A stretch of DNA of 40,489 bases from Bacteroidales bacterium UBA6428. GTDB taxonomy: Bacteria > Bacteroidota > Bacteroidia > Bacteroidales > UBA932. The notes beneath the pieces were generated by a model. It saw nothing but the letters and a program-made list of their open reading frames with translations, was not told where the DNA came from and searched no databases. This document shows, in pieces, positions 15,961 to 23,761 of the stretch. Location of the stretch: positions 1-40,489 of the forward strand of contig DJOW01000022.1 in assembly GCA_002437305.1 (NCBI GenBank), read 5' to 3'. The position numbers and the translations under genes are program-made. Each line of letters opens with the position of its first letter. Within the stretch, counting starts at the first letter, position 1.

Positions 15961-18900
15961 ATGAGTACTTCTATTACAGGGTTATCAAGACTATCTTCCG
16001 TGCCTTTTCGCATCGGACTGCTTTCTGTCATCGCGTGTCTGCCTTGTGCCTGCGTGCAGGAGGACCTGGTCGGTGATGGCATGTCTTCCGATGTCTTGCG
16101 TTTCACAGTGACCACAGGTGAGCCTGGCGTCAGGCAGACCAGATCCCAGAGTGACCCCGATGACACATCCGCGTTCCTTCAGCCGTTGGTGCTTAATGCA
16201 GAAGGATCGGACATGCAGCTGTACCTCCACACTTACGTCAGGGACATTGAGGACTCGGAGGAGCATACAGCCACAAGGTCAACTCCTGTCAATGACGACG
16301 GTACATTCAAGAAAGTCAACGGCAAGGATGGCTTCGGCGTCACCGCCTTCTTCCCGGATGATAATAATAAAAAGTATATTCCTGCTTATTCTACCGTTAA
16401 GCCAAATGGAAGTGTATGGACCACCGACCCTTTATACCATTGGCCACCTGCCGGGAAAGAGTTGAGGTTCTTTGCTTATGCTCCGGCTTCTGTTTATTCG
16501 GTCTATGCTTCTCAGAATGGAGAGAACTATCCTTTGAAGGATTTGGTCGTTAATGATAGTCTGGCGAGGTTCCAGTTCACGGTTCCCCGTGTGAGCAACC
16601 CCCCAGACACATCAACTTATAATGACGCTGTAAGCCAGCCTGATCTGATGTTCGCCACTGCATGCTGCGACAAAGCAGGAAGCGACAAAGGAAAGGTCGC
16701 CATGAATTTCAAGCACGCCCTTTCCGCGATAAAGTTCGCAGTGCGTGATGTGATGGACGGTACTATAAAAAGCATCTCGATAGTGGATGTCGCTGGTAGT
16801 GGAAATTGTGTTTATAACTTTGACAAAGAAAAGTTCATCTGGAGTGATTTGAGTGGCACTACCTCATTTTCTCAGAATTTTAATTGTAAAGTCAAGAGTA
16901 TCAGCTCAACTGACCCATCCGATGGGAAGAATGACATAGTGCTTAATGACTCGATTCCCGAAAATACCTTTATGCTGATTCCTCAGGAAATCCCCGAATA
17001 TGCTATGATTAACGTTCTTTTTGTACGTAAGGATGACAAGCCTATTTTATTTAGAGGAAATATCCGTTCCACCGGGGTCACCAAGTGGGAACCCGGCAAG
17101 GAGTATGTCTACACGATCTCGACAACTTCATCAGTCTGGAAATATGAGTTCATAGTCACTGGCAGCTATCAGAAGGAAAATGAGAGCAATCCGTCTTCTG
17201 AACCATTTGGAGACACGACAGACTCTTATATCTATGCTAATCCAACCGTCACAAAAGGCGCCTATTTTAAGGTAATTAGTTATAAGTATCGAAAAAATGA
17301 CCCTTATAAGACGAAAATACCGGTAGGTTGGACAGCTGAGGCAACAGATGCGGAAGAGTATACAGATTTCCTTCCAGATACAATCAAGGTGATAATTAAA
17401 AAGCACTATGACTATTATCATGAAACAGGTCGTATCCCAGTAGAAAAAAAAGTCTGGCTACCCGATAGCACGAGTTGGAAAGGCGGAGGCATTGCTGACG
17501 ATCAAAGTCCGGAAAAGCGTTACCTGACATTCTGTCCGCAGATGACGGCAACGGACTGGGATGGGGACTGGGTTATGCGTCTAAAAGACACAGTCGGGAC
17601 ACCTGATCATCCTAAGGATCTTTCCATGGTTAACGATGTAATGAGTACAGCCAACTGTTATGTGGTGAACGCTCCTGGTTATTACAAGCTGCCTCTTGTC
17701 TATGGCAACGCGATAACCAAAGGGAAAGACAATGAACGTAGCTATAAATTCGAAAATGAAAACATTGTCGGAGTGGCCACAGCGCTGAAAACGTTCCAGG
17801 ACTATAATGGCAAAAGCATCACCAGCCCCAAGATTTCCGATGCCAAAAGCGCAATCCTTGTGTGGCAGGACGCCTACAACCTCATCTCCGATGTCAAACT
17901 GGATAAAAGCGGAACTGACGGCTACGACTACCTGACCTTCAAGGTGAACCGTGATGCCATCCAGCAGGGTAACGCTGTTTTGGGCATAAAGGACAGCGAT
18001 GACATCAATGGGAAAATCATGTGGAGCTGGCACATCTGGGTCAATGAAGATTGGGACTCTGCAACGGGTACTTTTGGCAATAAAGACGTGGAGTTCGACA
18101 CATGGAACGAAGGCTACGGAACGTTCACATCGGCTCCTCACAATCTCGGCTGGTGCGACCCGAAGAATCTATACTACGTCAAACGTGTAGGTGATATAAG
18201 GTTTACTCAGAAAGAATCGAAAAATGAGAAGGATCTAACCGTGATTCAACGTGGAAAGCGTATCGAGTACTGGATCGGCAACAACGTCTACTACCAGTTC
18301 GGCCGTAAAGACCCTATCGTCGGCTTCATGAACAGCGGATCCGTGGTGAAATACAATTTCGGAGAGCTTGCTTACAAAATCGAGGACCAACTCAAAAATA
18401 TTCAAGACGGAATCAAGAATCCTAATGTTTTGTATTTAGGAGACAATCTCGAATATGGAGAAGCGCAAAATCAGCATTGGCTGAACACCAACTACTACAA
18501 CCTGTGGAACAATACTTCAATAGATTTCACTAGCGCTCATTTGGTAAATTACGAGTATTCCGGTATAAAAACAGTTTATGATCCATCGCCGGACGGCTAT
18601 ATGGTGCCTCCAGACGGCTTTTTCAAAATAATGGTCAATGGCCAAACCATTAATAAAAGCAGAGACGATATGAATAATTTATTCAACGGTGAGTACAAGG
18701 GCATGAGCGGTCGTGACGGCTATTACATATATTACGTTTACACCCGGAAAAACAAGCAGGGTAATAAGATGGCTTTGACAGGCACCGGAGAACGATGGTA
18801 CAAAAATTATCGAGTTAATGGTGTCGGGGCTGGCGGAAACTTCAATCCCGAAACAGTTTATCTCTGGAGCAATCAGATCATTTACGCCAATACTACCCGT

Positions 18901-19020
18901 TCAGGAGCAGGTTTGGCACTTGGAGGGAATGATAAAGCCTCCAACTACAAGTTCATCGGAGCCGCCGCCATGGCCCGCCCGGTCCGCCCGGTAAGAGAAA
19001 GGAAAGAAATTACAAAATAA
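15961..19020 (+). CDS. Large fimbrillin-family lipoprotein, probable tip or accessory adhesin
   Basis: A 1019-residue protein, last gene of the fimbrial operon. RIGLLSVIACLPCAC is a lipoprotein signal with Cys31. Residues about 40-400 resemble the Mfa-like fimbrillin domain (DPLYHWPPAGKELRFFAYAP, then MNFKHALSAIKFAV). The remaining 600 residues are an extension rich in Tyr, Asn and Trp, ending GAAAMARPVRPVRERKEITK. The RPVR.VRE ending recalls surface domains of other Bacteroidetes proteins. Length and position fit a tip adhesin. Blocks near 16360-17460 and 18410-18900 look more AT-rich than the flanking operon, and a decayed copy of the C-terminal region lies at 21320-21600. Confidence 0.75.
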   Translation: MSTSITGLSRLSSVPFRIGLLSVIACLPCACVQEDLVGDGMSSDVLRFTVTTGEPGVRQTRSQSDPDDTSAFLQPLVLNAEGSDMQLYLHTYVRDIEDSEEHTATRSTPVNDDGTFKKVNGKDGFGVTAFFPDDNNKKYIPAYSTVKPNGSVWTTDPLYHWPPAGKELRFFAYAPASVYSVYASQNGENYPLKDLVVNDSLARFQFTVPRVSNPPDTSTYNDAVSQPDLMFATACCDKAGSDKGKVAMNFKHALSAIKFAVRDVMDGTIKSISIVDVAGSGNCVYNFDKEKFIWSDLSGTTSFSQNFNCKVKSISSTDPSDGKNDIVLNDSIPENTFMLIPQEIPEYAMINVLFVRKDDKPILFRGNIRSTGVTKWEPGKEYVYTISTTSSVWKYEFIVTGSYQKENESNPSSEPFGDTTDSYIYANPTVTKGAYFKVISYKYRKNDPYKTKIPVGWTAEATDAEEYTDFLPDTIKVIIKKHYDYYHETGRIPVEKKVWLPDSTSWKGGGIADDQSPEKRYLTFCPQMTATDWDGDWVMRLKDTVGTPDHPKDLSMVNDVMSTANCYVVNAPGYYKLPLVYGNAITKGKDNERSYKFENENIVGVATALKTFQDYNGKSITSPKISDAKSAILVWQDAYNLISDVKLDKSGTDGYDYLTFKVNRDAIQQGNAVLGIKDSDDINGKIMWSWHIWVNEDWDSATGTFGNKDVEFDTWNEGYGTFTSAPHNLGWCDPKNLYYVKRVGDIRFTQKESKNEKDLTVIQRGKRIEYWIGNNVYYQFGRKDPIVGFMNSGSVVKYNFGELAYKIEDQLKNIQDGIKNPNVLYLGDNLEYGEAQNQHWLNTNYYNLWNNTSIDFTSAHLVNYEYSGIKTVYDPSPDGYMVPPDGFFKIMVNGQTINKSRDDMNNLFNGEYKGMSGRDGYYIYYVYTRKNKQGNKMALTGTGERWYKNYRVNGVGAGGNFNPETVYLWSNQIIYANTTRSGAGLALGGNDKASNYKFIGAAAMARPVRPVRERKEITK

Positions 19021-19079
19021 CACTCTGATTCTTAATCGCTTTCTCATACATATTCCACGCCCCTCCCTCCCTCATTATA

Positions 19080-19232
19080 GGTCCCTTGCCACAATGCGCC
19101 CGACTGTGCACCGAACCTTGTCCCTCATGTTCCCAGCTGTGAGGTCCCTTCCCACAATACGCCCGACTGTGCACCGAGCCTTGTCCCTCATGTTCCCCTG
19201 CTGAGAGGTTCTTTACCACAAGACATTAAACG
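19080..19232. repeat. 63-bp tandem repeat, two good copies and a decayed third
   Basis: GGTCCCTTGCCACAATGCGC at 19080 recurs as GGTCCCTTCCCACAATACGC at 19143, a 63-nt period. A third copy begins GGTTCTTTACCACAA at 19207 and fades within 30 nt. On the minus strand the unit gives an in-frame 21-residue repeat (HEGQGSVHSRAYCGKGP type), but there is no other sign of a gene. Confidence 0.8.
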
Positions 19233-19417
19233 GATTTCACTGTGAACCTTGTTCCACATGACATCTCCAGCAAAGTTCCTTAATGCAAGATATTCCTCCC
19301 GGCCGGATCAAGGCAAAGTATAGTTTCGCTTTGATTCATAAGCTTCCGAACCTATGCTTTTCAAACCACGGACACAGAGATGTGCTTCTGACAACTGTCT
19401 GAGGCAGGTCGCTGTGG

Positions 19418-19607
19418 CTGACCCCCTTGTTGGGGAATAGGGTCAGACACACGAATCGGCCTCTCAACCCACCCACAGCATCCTCCCGTGCCTGTGGGTG
19501 GCAAACCAACCAACCTTGACAGGCTCATCGACCGGTGGGAAAGATATAACTTTGATTTATCGGCAAAGTTATATCACGCTGGAGACAAATAACAGTCGTG
19601 ATTTGTC
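19418..19607. repeat. Cluster of four perfect inverted repeats in a non-coding stretch
   Basis: Within 190 nt there are four perfect palindromic pairs: CTGACCC/GGGTCAG (19418-19446), CCACCCACAG/CTGTGGGTGG (19469-19501), GATATAACTTTG/CAAAGTTATATC (19543-19575) and GACAAAT/ATTTGTC (19584-19607). None is followed by a T-run. They could be folds of a structured RNA, protein-binding palindromes or relics of mobile elements. No gene is supported anywhere in 19021-20116. Confidence 0.75.
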
Positions 19608-19844
19608 GGATGCTTACCCCCAAACTGCCATCCACCGTAGACCGCTGTGGCGACTCAGTGACCCACCATAAAGAGAAAGCGAACATCAGTGCGATCCGCA
19701 AATCATTGACGGTAAATATTATAGCTCATCATCTTTGGCTGATTCGCACCCAAGGCGAAGTGTTAACTATTTAATAATAAACGAATTATCAACCACCCAT
19801 TGACGCGGAACAGCCGGCTCGCACATGGTGTCGGTTACCGTTGC

Positions 19845-19915
19845 TTGGAGGTGCCTTGGCGGCCCTTCACCCGGAAAGGGCGCGCGTAGCGCGTAGGCCG
19901 CCAAGGCACCTCCAA
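19845..19915. repeat. Long hairpin: perfect 20-bp inverted repeat with a 31-nt loop
   Basis: The arm at 19845-19864 is the exact reverse complement of 19896-19915. The outward flanks (TCGG..CCGTTG on the left, CAACGGCATTCCGA on the right) extend the complementarity with mismatches for about 15 more nt. The loop contains a small CGCGC/GCGCG stem. There is no terminator T-run. It looks like a cruciform-forming or transposon-type element. Confidence 0.85.
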
Positions 19916-20031
19916 CCAACGGCATTCCGACCGAAACAAGGCAAAAACTCATCATACAACCTATTCTTGTCTCTTGCTAAGAAAAAATATTTCTGTTTCT
20001 TATGACGGAATTTCTGTTTCTTTTCGTTATT

Positions 20032-20039
20032 TATGTTTG
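20032..20039 (+). promoter_or_regulatory. Putative -7 box (TATGTTTG) for the Rpn gene
   Basis: Exact TAnnTTTG match 77 nt upstream of the Rpn start codon, without a clear -33 box. Two similar T-rich direct repeats containing TTTCTGTTTCTT precede it. Confidence 0.35.
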
Positions 20040-20116
20040 CTGTGCCTAACTTGCGCCGCAGATCCCGGATCGGCTTCCGGGACTATGACAACATAAACAT
20101 CTACTATTGATCAATT

Positions 20117-21130
20117 ATGAAGACTTCCGAGACCCTCCGCACAAACAACGCGGAGGAACAGTATCTCAGGCGCTACCAACGGTGCAGGCAACTGATGGAA
20201 AACGACGGCAGGTTCGGCTGCATGAGCGAAGAGGAGAAAGACACCTACGCGCAAAGGCTCGCGACGCCAGAGTACCTCGACCTTACCTGTGACTGGGCGT
20301 GCAAGTACTTGTTCCAGAACCACCCGAGCCTTCTTGTCACGCTTCTCAACGACATCCTGCGGGAGGACATCAAGACAGTGGAGTTCCAGAACACAGAGCT
20401 TGCGGACATCGCCCCTCTGGACAAGAGGATCCTATTCGACCTGCTGTGCAGGACCTCGGACGGAAGATCCTTCCTGGTGGAGATGCAGAGGGCGTCGCGC
20501 GCAGACCAACGGGACAGGCTGTTCTACTACGGGTCCAGGCTTGTGTGCCGGCAGGTAAAGCCGGGCGGGAAGAAGTACGCCCTCGCCCCGGTCAAGGTCA
20601 TCTGCATCATGAACTACGAGGACAGGCACCCCGGTTCTTCCGATGACAAGATCCTTTACCAGTACAGGACTCTGGAGGTCGAGACAGGTGAGCCGTTCGG
20701 CGACCAGATCTCGTTCTACCTCTTGGAATTGCCGAGGATCATGCGCCACTCCGAGGAATACGACGCCCCGGTCGCGGCGTGGTGCCGGATATTCAGGAAT
20801 TTCGCTATCTTTGCAAAATCGAGGGACCGAGATGACGCAAGGTTCAAGGAGCTTGAGAGCGCCATGCGTGTCAGCGGTCTCAACGAGGGGCAAATCGATA
20901 ATTATTTCAGCGACATGTTGACAAAGGAAGAAATGGAGCCGTACATCGAGGGCGCGGAGCAACAGGGCTACTATAGGGGATTGAAAGAGGGTGAGGCCAA
21001 GGGCAAGGCAGAGGGCGTCTCCATGGTGGCCAAGGCCCTGCTGGCCGGAGGAATGTCCGGAGAGATGGTCGCGAAAGTGACCGGGATGAGCGCCGAGGAC
21101 ATCAACAGGCTGAAGCCGGATCCTGAATAG
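20117..21130 (+). CDS. Rpn/PDDEXK_2-family recombination-promoting nuclease (putative transposase)
   Basis: A 337-residue protein of the Rpn/PDDEXK_2 group, whose E. coli members are DNA endonucleases that promote RecA-independent recombination. The catalytic core is visible: Asp108 in ILFDLLCRTSDG and the VEMQ motif with Glu122 and Gln124, a standard E-x-Q form. N-terminal LTCDWACKYLFQNHPSLLVTLLND is the family opening. The C-terminal tail has a Gly/Lys/Glu-rich segment (GLKEGEAKGKAEG) and a helical end typical of the group. It stands alone between the intact fimbrillin gene and a decayed fimbrillin 3' copy, bracketed by repeats, so it may be or have been mobile. No matching transposon ends could be defined. 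Confidence 0.85.
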   Translation: MKTSETLRTNNAEEQYLRRYQRCRQLMENDGRFGCMSEEEKDTYAQRLATPEYLDLTCDWACKYLFQNHPSLLVTLLNDILREDIKTVEFQNTELADIAPLDKRILFDLLCRTSDGRSFLVEMQRASRADQRDRLFYYGSRLVCRQVKPGGKKYALAPVKVICIMNYEDRHPGSSDDKILYQYRTLEVETGEPFGDQISFYLLELPRIMRHSEEYDAPVAAWCRIFRNFAIFAKSRDRDDARFKELESAMRVSGLNEGQIDNYFSDMLTKEEMEPYIEGAEQQGYYRGLKEGEAKGKAEGVSMVAKALLAGGMSGEMVAKVTGMSAEDINRLKPDPE

Positions 21131-21199
21131 ACCGCGCCTCATCGGTAGGCTGGCCGTGGTTCGGCAGGCTCGTCATCCATGTCCCGGCAAGTTCGGCAA

Positions 21200-21228
21200 G
21201 TTCCTCCGCATCGTTCTCGCGGAGGAAC
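21200..21228. repeat. 10-bp perfect inverted repeat downstream of the Rpn gene
   Basis: GTTCCTCCGC, a 9-nt loop and GCGGAGGAAC, 70 nt after the Rpn stop. There is no T-run; it may stabilise the 3' end or act as a weak terminator. The rest of 21131-21319 shows nothing recognisable. Confidence 0.7.
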
Positions 21229-21319
21229 TAGGTTTAAGCGGCGCGGGTGATGAATACGACAGATGGAGGCAAAGTGTTCACTAACCACAAGGTGACTTTC
21301 TCCGGCCGGCTGTCAAGTT

Positions 21320-21600
21320 CCTCCTGACGGCTTTTTCAAAATTATGGTCAATGGGCATCATAGGATAGCTGATGACAATAATCTGACACTTTCTCAAGAA
21401 AAAGATAATATGAATCCAGACTTGGTTTTACCTATGGAGTAATCAAATCTAGTGGACGACGAAAGGCTCCATTAGAGCAGGAGCAGGCTTTGCCTTGGGG
21501 TAAATGTATAATGAAAAAGGGGAACGTCTTACAACTACAGCTTACAAGTTCGTCAGAGCCGCCGCCATGGCCCGCACGGTCCACCCCGTAAGAGTAATGA
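21320..21600 (+). pseudogene. Decayed second copy of the large fimbrillin gene 3' end
   Basis: The stretch 21320-21355 matches 18607-18642 of the intact gene at 33 of 36 positions and encodes PPDGFFKIMVNG in both. The stretch 21543-21594 matches 18946-18997 at 47 of 52 positions (YKFVRAAAMARTVHPVR against YKFIGAAAMARPVRPVR). A third weaker block near 21471-21500 parallels SGAGLALGG. The order is collinear but the spacing is shorter, stops interrupt it (for example a TAA at 21440), and the blocks lie in different frames, so it cannot be translated as one protein. It is a remnant of a second fimbrillin gene or a silent cassette. Confidence 0.8.
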
Positions 21601-21698
21601 ATAGGAGTTGTGGCTGATAAGTTACTAATAATGAGTTATATAACTTCATGCCTTTAGCGGATCTTTACTTAAGAAACAGCGTCAACTATTTGATAGTA

Positions 21699-21749
21699 AA
21701 TGCGTTATTCGTCACTCGTTCTGAATCAATGAGTGGCGAATAACGCATT
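21699..21749. repeat. Long hairpin: 22-bp inverted repeat with a 7-nt loop
   Basis: The arm AATGCGTTATTCG... (21699-21720) pairs with ...CGAATAACGCATT (21728-21749) with only two mismatches. Just before it, 21678-21700 matches 19759-19781 at 19 of 23 positions, so similar sequences lie next to hairpins on both sides of the Rpn gene. Confidence 0.85.
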
Positions 21750-21808
21750 GTAAATAAGCTTCTACGTTCTGTTGGACGCCTGTGTTCTCCCGACAGAGTC
21801 TGCCAGGG

Positions 21809-22090
21809 TTAGCGTGTGAAAGACTCTATGGATACCTTGGACACCTTCTCTATCGCTCCGACGTATTTCTTGAAATGTTCGGTTGCCGAATGCGCATCGA
21901 GATCGGCCTGGCTTTCCCATGTCTCGCAGAACATGAACACATCGTCATGAATGGTGCTTGCGAAGAAGTCGTACGACTTGCATCCCTTGTCGCTTTTCAG
22001 GGTCTCGGCCACGAGGGCTTTGGCGTTGTTGATCACTTCATCGCGCTTTGCGATGTCTGTCACTTGTACAAAACAATTGATTCTTACCAT
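21809..22090 (-). CDS. Small ABM-domain monooxygenase-like protein
   Basis: A 93-residue protein starting MVRINCFVQV at 22090. I prefer this start to an upstream in-frame ATG at 22171, because the extra 27 residues come from the repeated DNA and look unlike protein. The ferredoxin-like ABM fold is suggested by an N-terminal strand, KALVAETLKSDKGCKSYDFF and VFMFCETWESQADLDAHSATEHFKKYV, the pattern of YgiN/putative quinol monooxygenases. These dimeric proteins act on quinols or aromatic substrates without cofactor; the substrate here is unknown. It stands alone, with a long leader that holds a 67-nt repeat. Confidence 0.8.
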   Translation of the reverse strand: MVRINCFVQVTDIAKRDEVINNAKALVAETLKSDKGCKSYDFFASTIHDDVFMFCETWESQADLDAHSATEHFKKYVGAIEKVSKVSIESFTR

Positions 22091-22102
22091 AATTATTTCT
22101 TT

Positions 22103-22207
22103 TATGTCGGTCTTGCAAACTCGTCGATAGTGCATTGCGGCTGAGCTCCATGCTGACATCGATGGTTTCATGTCGGTCTTGCAGACTCGTCAATAGTGAA
22201 TTGCGGC
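22103..22207. repeat. 38-bp direct repeat pair, period 67, in the leader of the ABM gene
   Basis: TATGTCGGTCTTGCAAACTC (22103 onward) recurs as CATGTCGGTCTTGCAGACTC (22170 onward), and the similarity continues through ATAGTG.ATTGCGG. The pair lies between the ABM start codon and its putative promoter, so it would be transcribed as 5' untranslated RNA. Confidence 0.8.
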
Positions 22208-22236
22208 CATTTTGTCAGCTGCAATCTTTATGTCTG

Positions 22237-22244
22237 CAAAAATA
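22237..22244 (-). promoter_or_regulatory. Putative -7 box (TATTTTTG) for the ABM gene
   Basis: An exact TAnnTTTG match on the minus strand, about 147 nt before the chosen start. No -33 TTTG at standard spacing. Confidence 0.4.
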
Positions 22245-22306
22245 GACAAAAATTCAGATTGTTGGCACCATGAAAGTAAAAAATCATGGCCGTCGCACCT
22301 ATGGCC

Positions 22307-22741
22307 TCAGCGCTTGCCCTTGAAGAAATCGACAATCAGGGCTGTGCATTCTTCGGCCAGGACTCCAGACCTGGCTTCGGTCTTGGGATGGAGGAGGGAA
22401 GGGGAGAACAATGTGTAGCCTCTCCTGGGATCCGGCGCCCCGTAGACTATCCGCCCTATCTGTGCCCAATTCAATGCTCCAGAGCACATCGGGCAGGGCT
22501 CCACAGTCACATAGATTGTACAGTCGCCAAGATATTTTCCTCCGACGGCGTCGGTGGCCGCGGTGATGGCTATCATCTCGGCGTGGGCGGTGGGATCATG
22601 CAGTCTTTCGGTCATGTTGTGGCCGCGGCCTATGATCCTCCCTCGGCAGACAATCACCGCCCCGATCGGGATCTCATCCTCATCGAAGGCCAACCGAGCC
22701 TCCTTGAGCGCCTCTGCCATGTATTTCTCATCCAGGTCCAT
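22307..22741 (-). CDS. tadA: tRNA-specific adenosine deaminase TadA
   Basis: Deaminates A34 to inosine in tRNA-Arg(ACG). The 144-residue protein is a complete cytidine-deaminase-fold enzyme: HAE at 53-55 supplies a zinc ligand and the catalytic Glu, and PCPMC at 82-86 supplies two Cys ligands (Cys83, Cys86). MAEALKEARLA and EIPIGAVIV are the usual TadA N-terminal elements. The C-terminal CTALIVDFFKGKR helix distinguishes it from guanine deaminase. It is on the minus strand downstream of rpmH, separated by a terminator. Confidence 0.95.
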   Translation of the reverse strand: MDLDEKYMAEALKEARLAFDEDEIPIGAVIVCRGRIIGRGHNMTERLHDPTAHAEMIAITAATDAVGGKYLGDCTIYVTVEPCPMCSGALNWAQIGRIVYGAPDPRRGYTLFSPSLLHPKTEARSGVLAEECTALIVDFFKGKR

Positions 22742-22786
22742 GCTTGTGAGGTTGCTTGATTATGAAGACGTTATCGCTGTTCACAA

Positions 22787-22815
22787 ACGAAAAAGACAGG
22801 CCTGAAGGACCTGTC
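22787..22815 (-). terminator. Intrinsic terminator after rpmH
   Basis: On the minus strand GACAGG and CCTGTC form a stem around TCCTTCAGG, followed by TTTTTCG. It lies about 23 nt past the rpmH stop and before tadA. Confidence 0.7.
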
Positions 22816-22837
22816 TGCAAACGTCTGTCTCACCGGG

Positions 22838-22990
22838 TTACCACCTGTCCTCGGATGATACTGTCAGCTTCTTGCGACCGTGACGGCGACGGGAAGCGAG
22901 TACGCGGCGACCATTGGCGGTGGCCATTCTCTCACGGAATCCGTGCTTGTTCACACGCTTGCGTCTTGATGGTTGAAATGTCCTTTTCAT
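22838..22990 (-). CDS. rpmH: 50S ribosomal protein L34
   Basis: A 50-residue highly basic protein, MKRTFQPSRRKRVNKHGFRE onward, containing the L34 signature (KRTFQPS, NKHGFR.RM.T.NGR.VL..RR..GR). Its 153-nt reading frame fits the family exactly, with a short acidic tail after RKKLTVS. A consensus promoter lies 36 nt upstream and a hairpin terminator follows, so it is a single-gene unit. The usual neighbours rnpA and dnaA are absent, as is common in Bacteroidetes. Confidence 0.95.
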   Translation of the reverse strand: MKRTFQPSRRKRVNKHGFRERMATANGRRVLASRRRHGRKKLTVSSEDRW

Positions 22991-23025
22991 ATCTTATTTT
23001 TTTTATAATTTCCATTAAAGGAATG

Positions 23026-23056
23026 CAAATTTAATTCATTTGACGCGAATTTCAAA
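23026..23056 (-). promoter_or_regulatory. Consensus promoter of rpmH (TTTG-N19-TAAATTTG)
   Basis: On the minus strand, TTTG (23053-23056), exactly 19 nt, then TAAATTTG (23026-23033). This is an ideal Bacteroidetes housekeeping promoter for a ribosomal gene. Confidence 0.7.
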
Positions 23057-23121
23057 ATATTTTTGGTCGATCCCCAGGGCAACCGCATCGATTTTTTATG
23101 CCTGGCGGTGTGTAGTGGGGC

Positions 23122-23754
23122 TCACATAAGAAACCCGGACATGTCCTTCCCGGCGGCCAGGCCTTCGCGGATCTCCGTTGAGGAGATGTCTACGGACGGT
23201 GCGTCGATGATCTCGATTTTGTAGGATCGAGGCAGGGTCTCCTCAAGGCCATTGGCAGAGAAGGCTTCATCGGAGTCAAGGACATAAGGAGGAGGGAAAT
23301 CCTTGCACTCTTCGATCAGCTGCCGCCTCAGGTCATTCACGTCGAATCCTTTGCGCGGATAGACAGCCACGCCGTACTCCGAAAGCATTCTCTGGTAATC
23401 CCTCCACCGCCTGATGCCTTGAAGGTTGTCCGCGCCGATGACAAGCGTGAATTCGTTGCCGGGCTCGCGCGCCTTCAGCGCGTCCAGGGTCTTGATCGTG
23501 TATTGAGGCGGAGGCATCCTCAGCTCTATGCCGTCAACCCTCACGTGCAGCTCCGGATGACGTCTCACCGCGGCTGACGCGGCCTCGTAGCGGCTTTCAC
23601 CGGAATCCGCGCTGATGGAATCCTTCAAAGGATTCTTCGGAGACACGACAAGGTACACCCAGTCGTATTCCTTCTTTTTTGTAAGGTACTCCATTATGGC
23701 CAGATGGCCGATGTGCAGGGGATTGAAGGATCCCGGATAGACGGCGATTCTCAC
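23122..23754 (-). CDS. nadD: Nicotinate-nucleotide adenylyltransferase
   Basis: Adenylates nicotinate mononucleotide in NAD synthesis. With the GTG at 23754 the protein has 210 residues and starts VRIAVYPGSFNPLHIGHLAI, so the GSFNPxHxGH nucleotide-binding motif sits at the usual place. The C-terminal SSTEIR is the ISSTxIR motif. An in-frame ATG at 23814 would add 20 unlikely residues and overlap gmk by about 50 nt; the GTG start sits 7 nt after the gmk stop. The two form an operon. Confidence 0.93.
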   Translation of the reverse strand: MRIAVYPGSFNPLHIGHLAIMEYLTKKKEYDWVYLVVSPKNPLKDSISADSGESRYEAASAAVRRHPELHVRVDGIELRMPPPQYTIKTLDALKAREPGNEFTLVIGADNLQGIRRWRDYQRMLSEYGVAVYPRKGFDVNDLRRQLIEECKDFPPPYVLDSDEAFSANGLEETLPRSYKIEIIDAPSVDISSTEIREGLAAGKDMSGFLM

Positions 23755-23761
23755 AGGCGCG

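Noticed and set aside
19010..19219. Minus-strand 69-residue ORF with a 21-residue repeat
   Set aside because: It is only the translation of the 63-bp tandem repeat, whose length is a multiple of three; it has no family match and overlaps the fimbrillin stop.
19418..19915. CRISPR array
   Set aside because: The palindromes differ in sequence and spacing; no constant repeat with unique spacers is present here or elsewhere in the window.
19021..21808. Classical insertion sequence around the Rpn gene
   Set aside because: No DDE or HUH transposase, no terminal inverted repeats matching each other and no target duplication could be identified; only similar 23-nt flanks were found.
22286..22759. 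157-residue plus-strand ORF
   Set aside because: Antisense to tadA, which has all its catalytic motifs.
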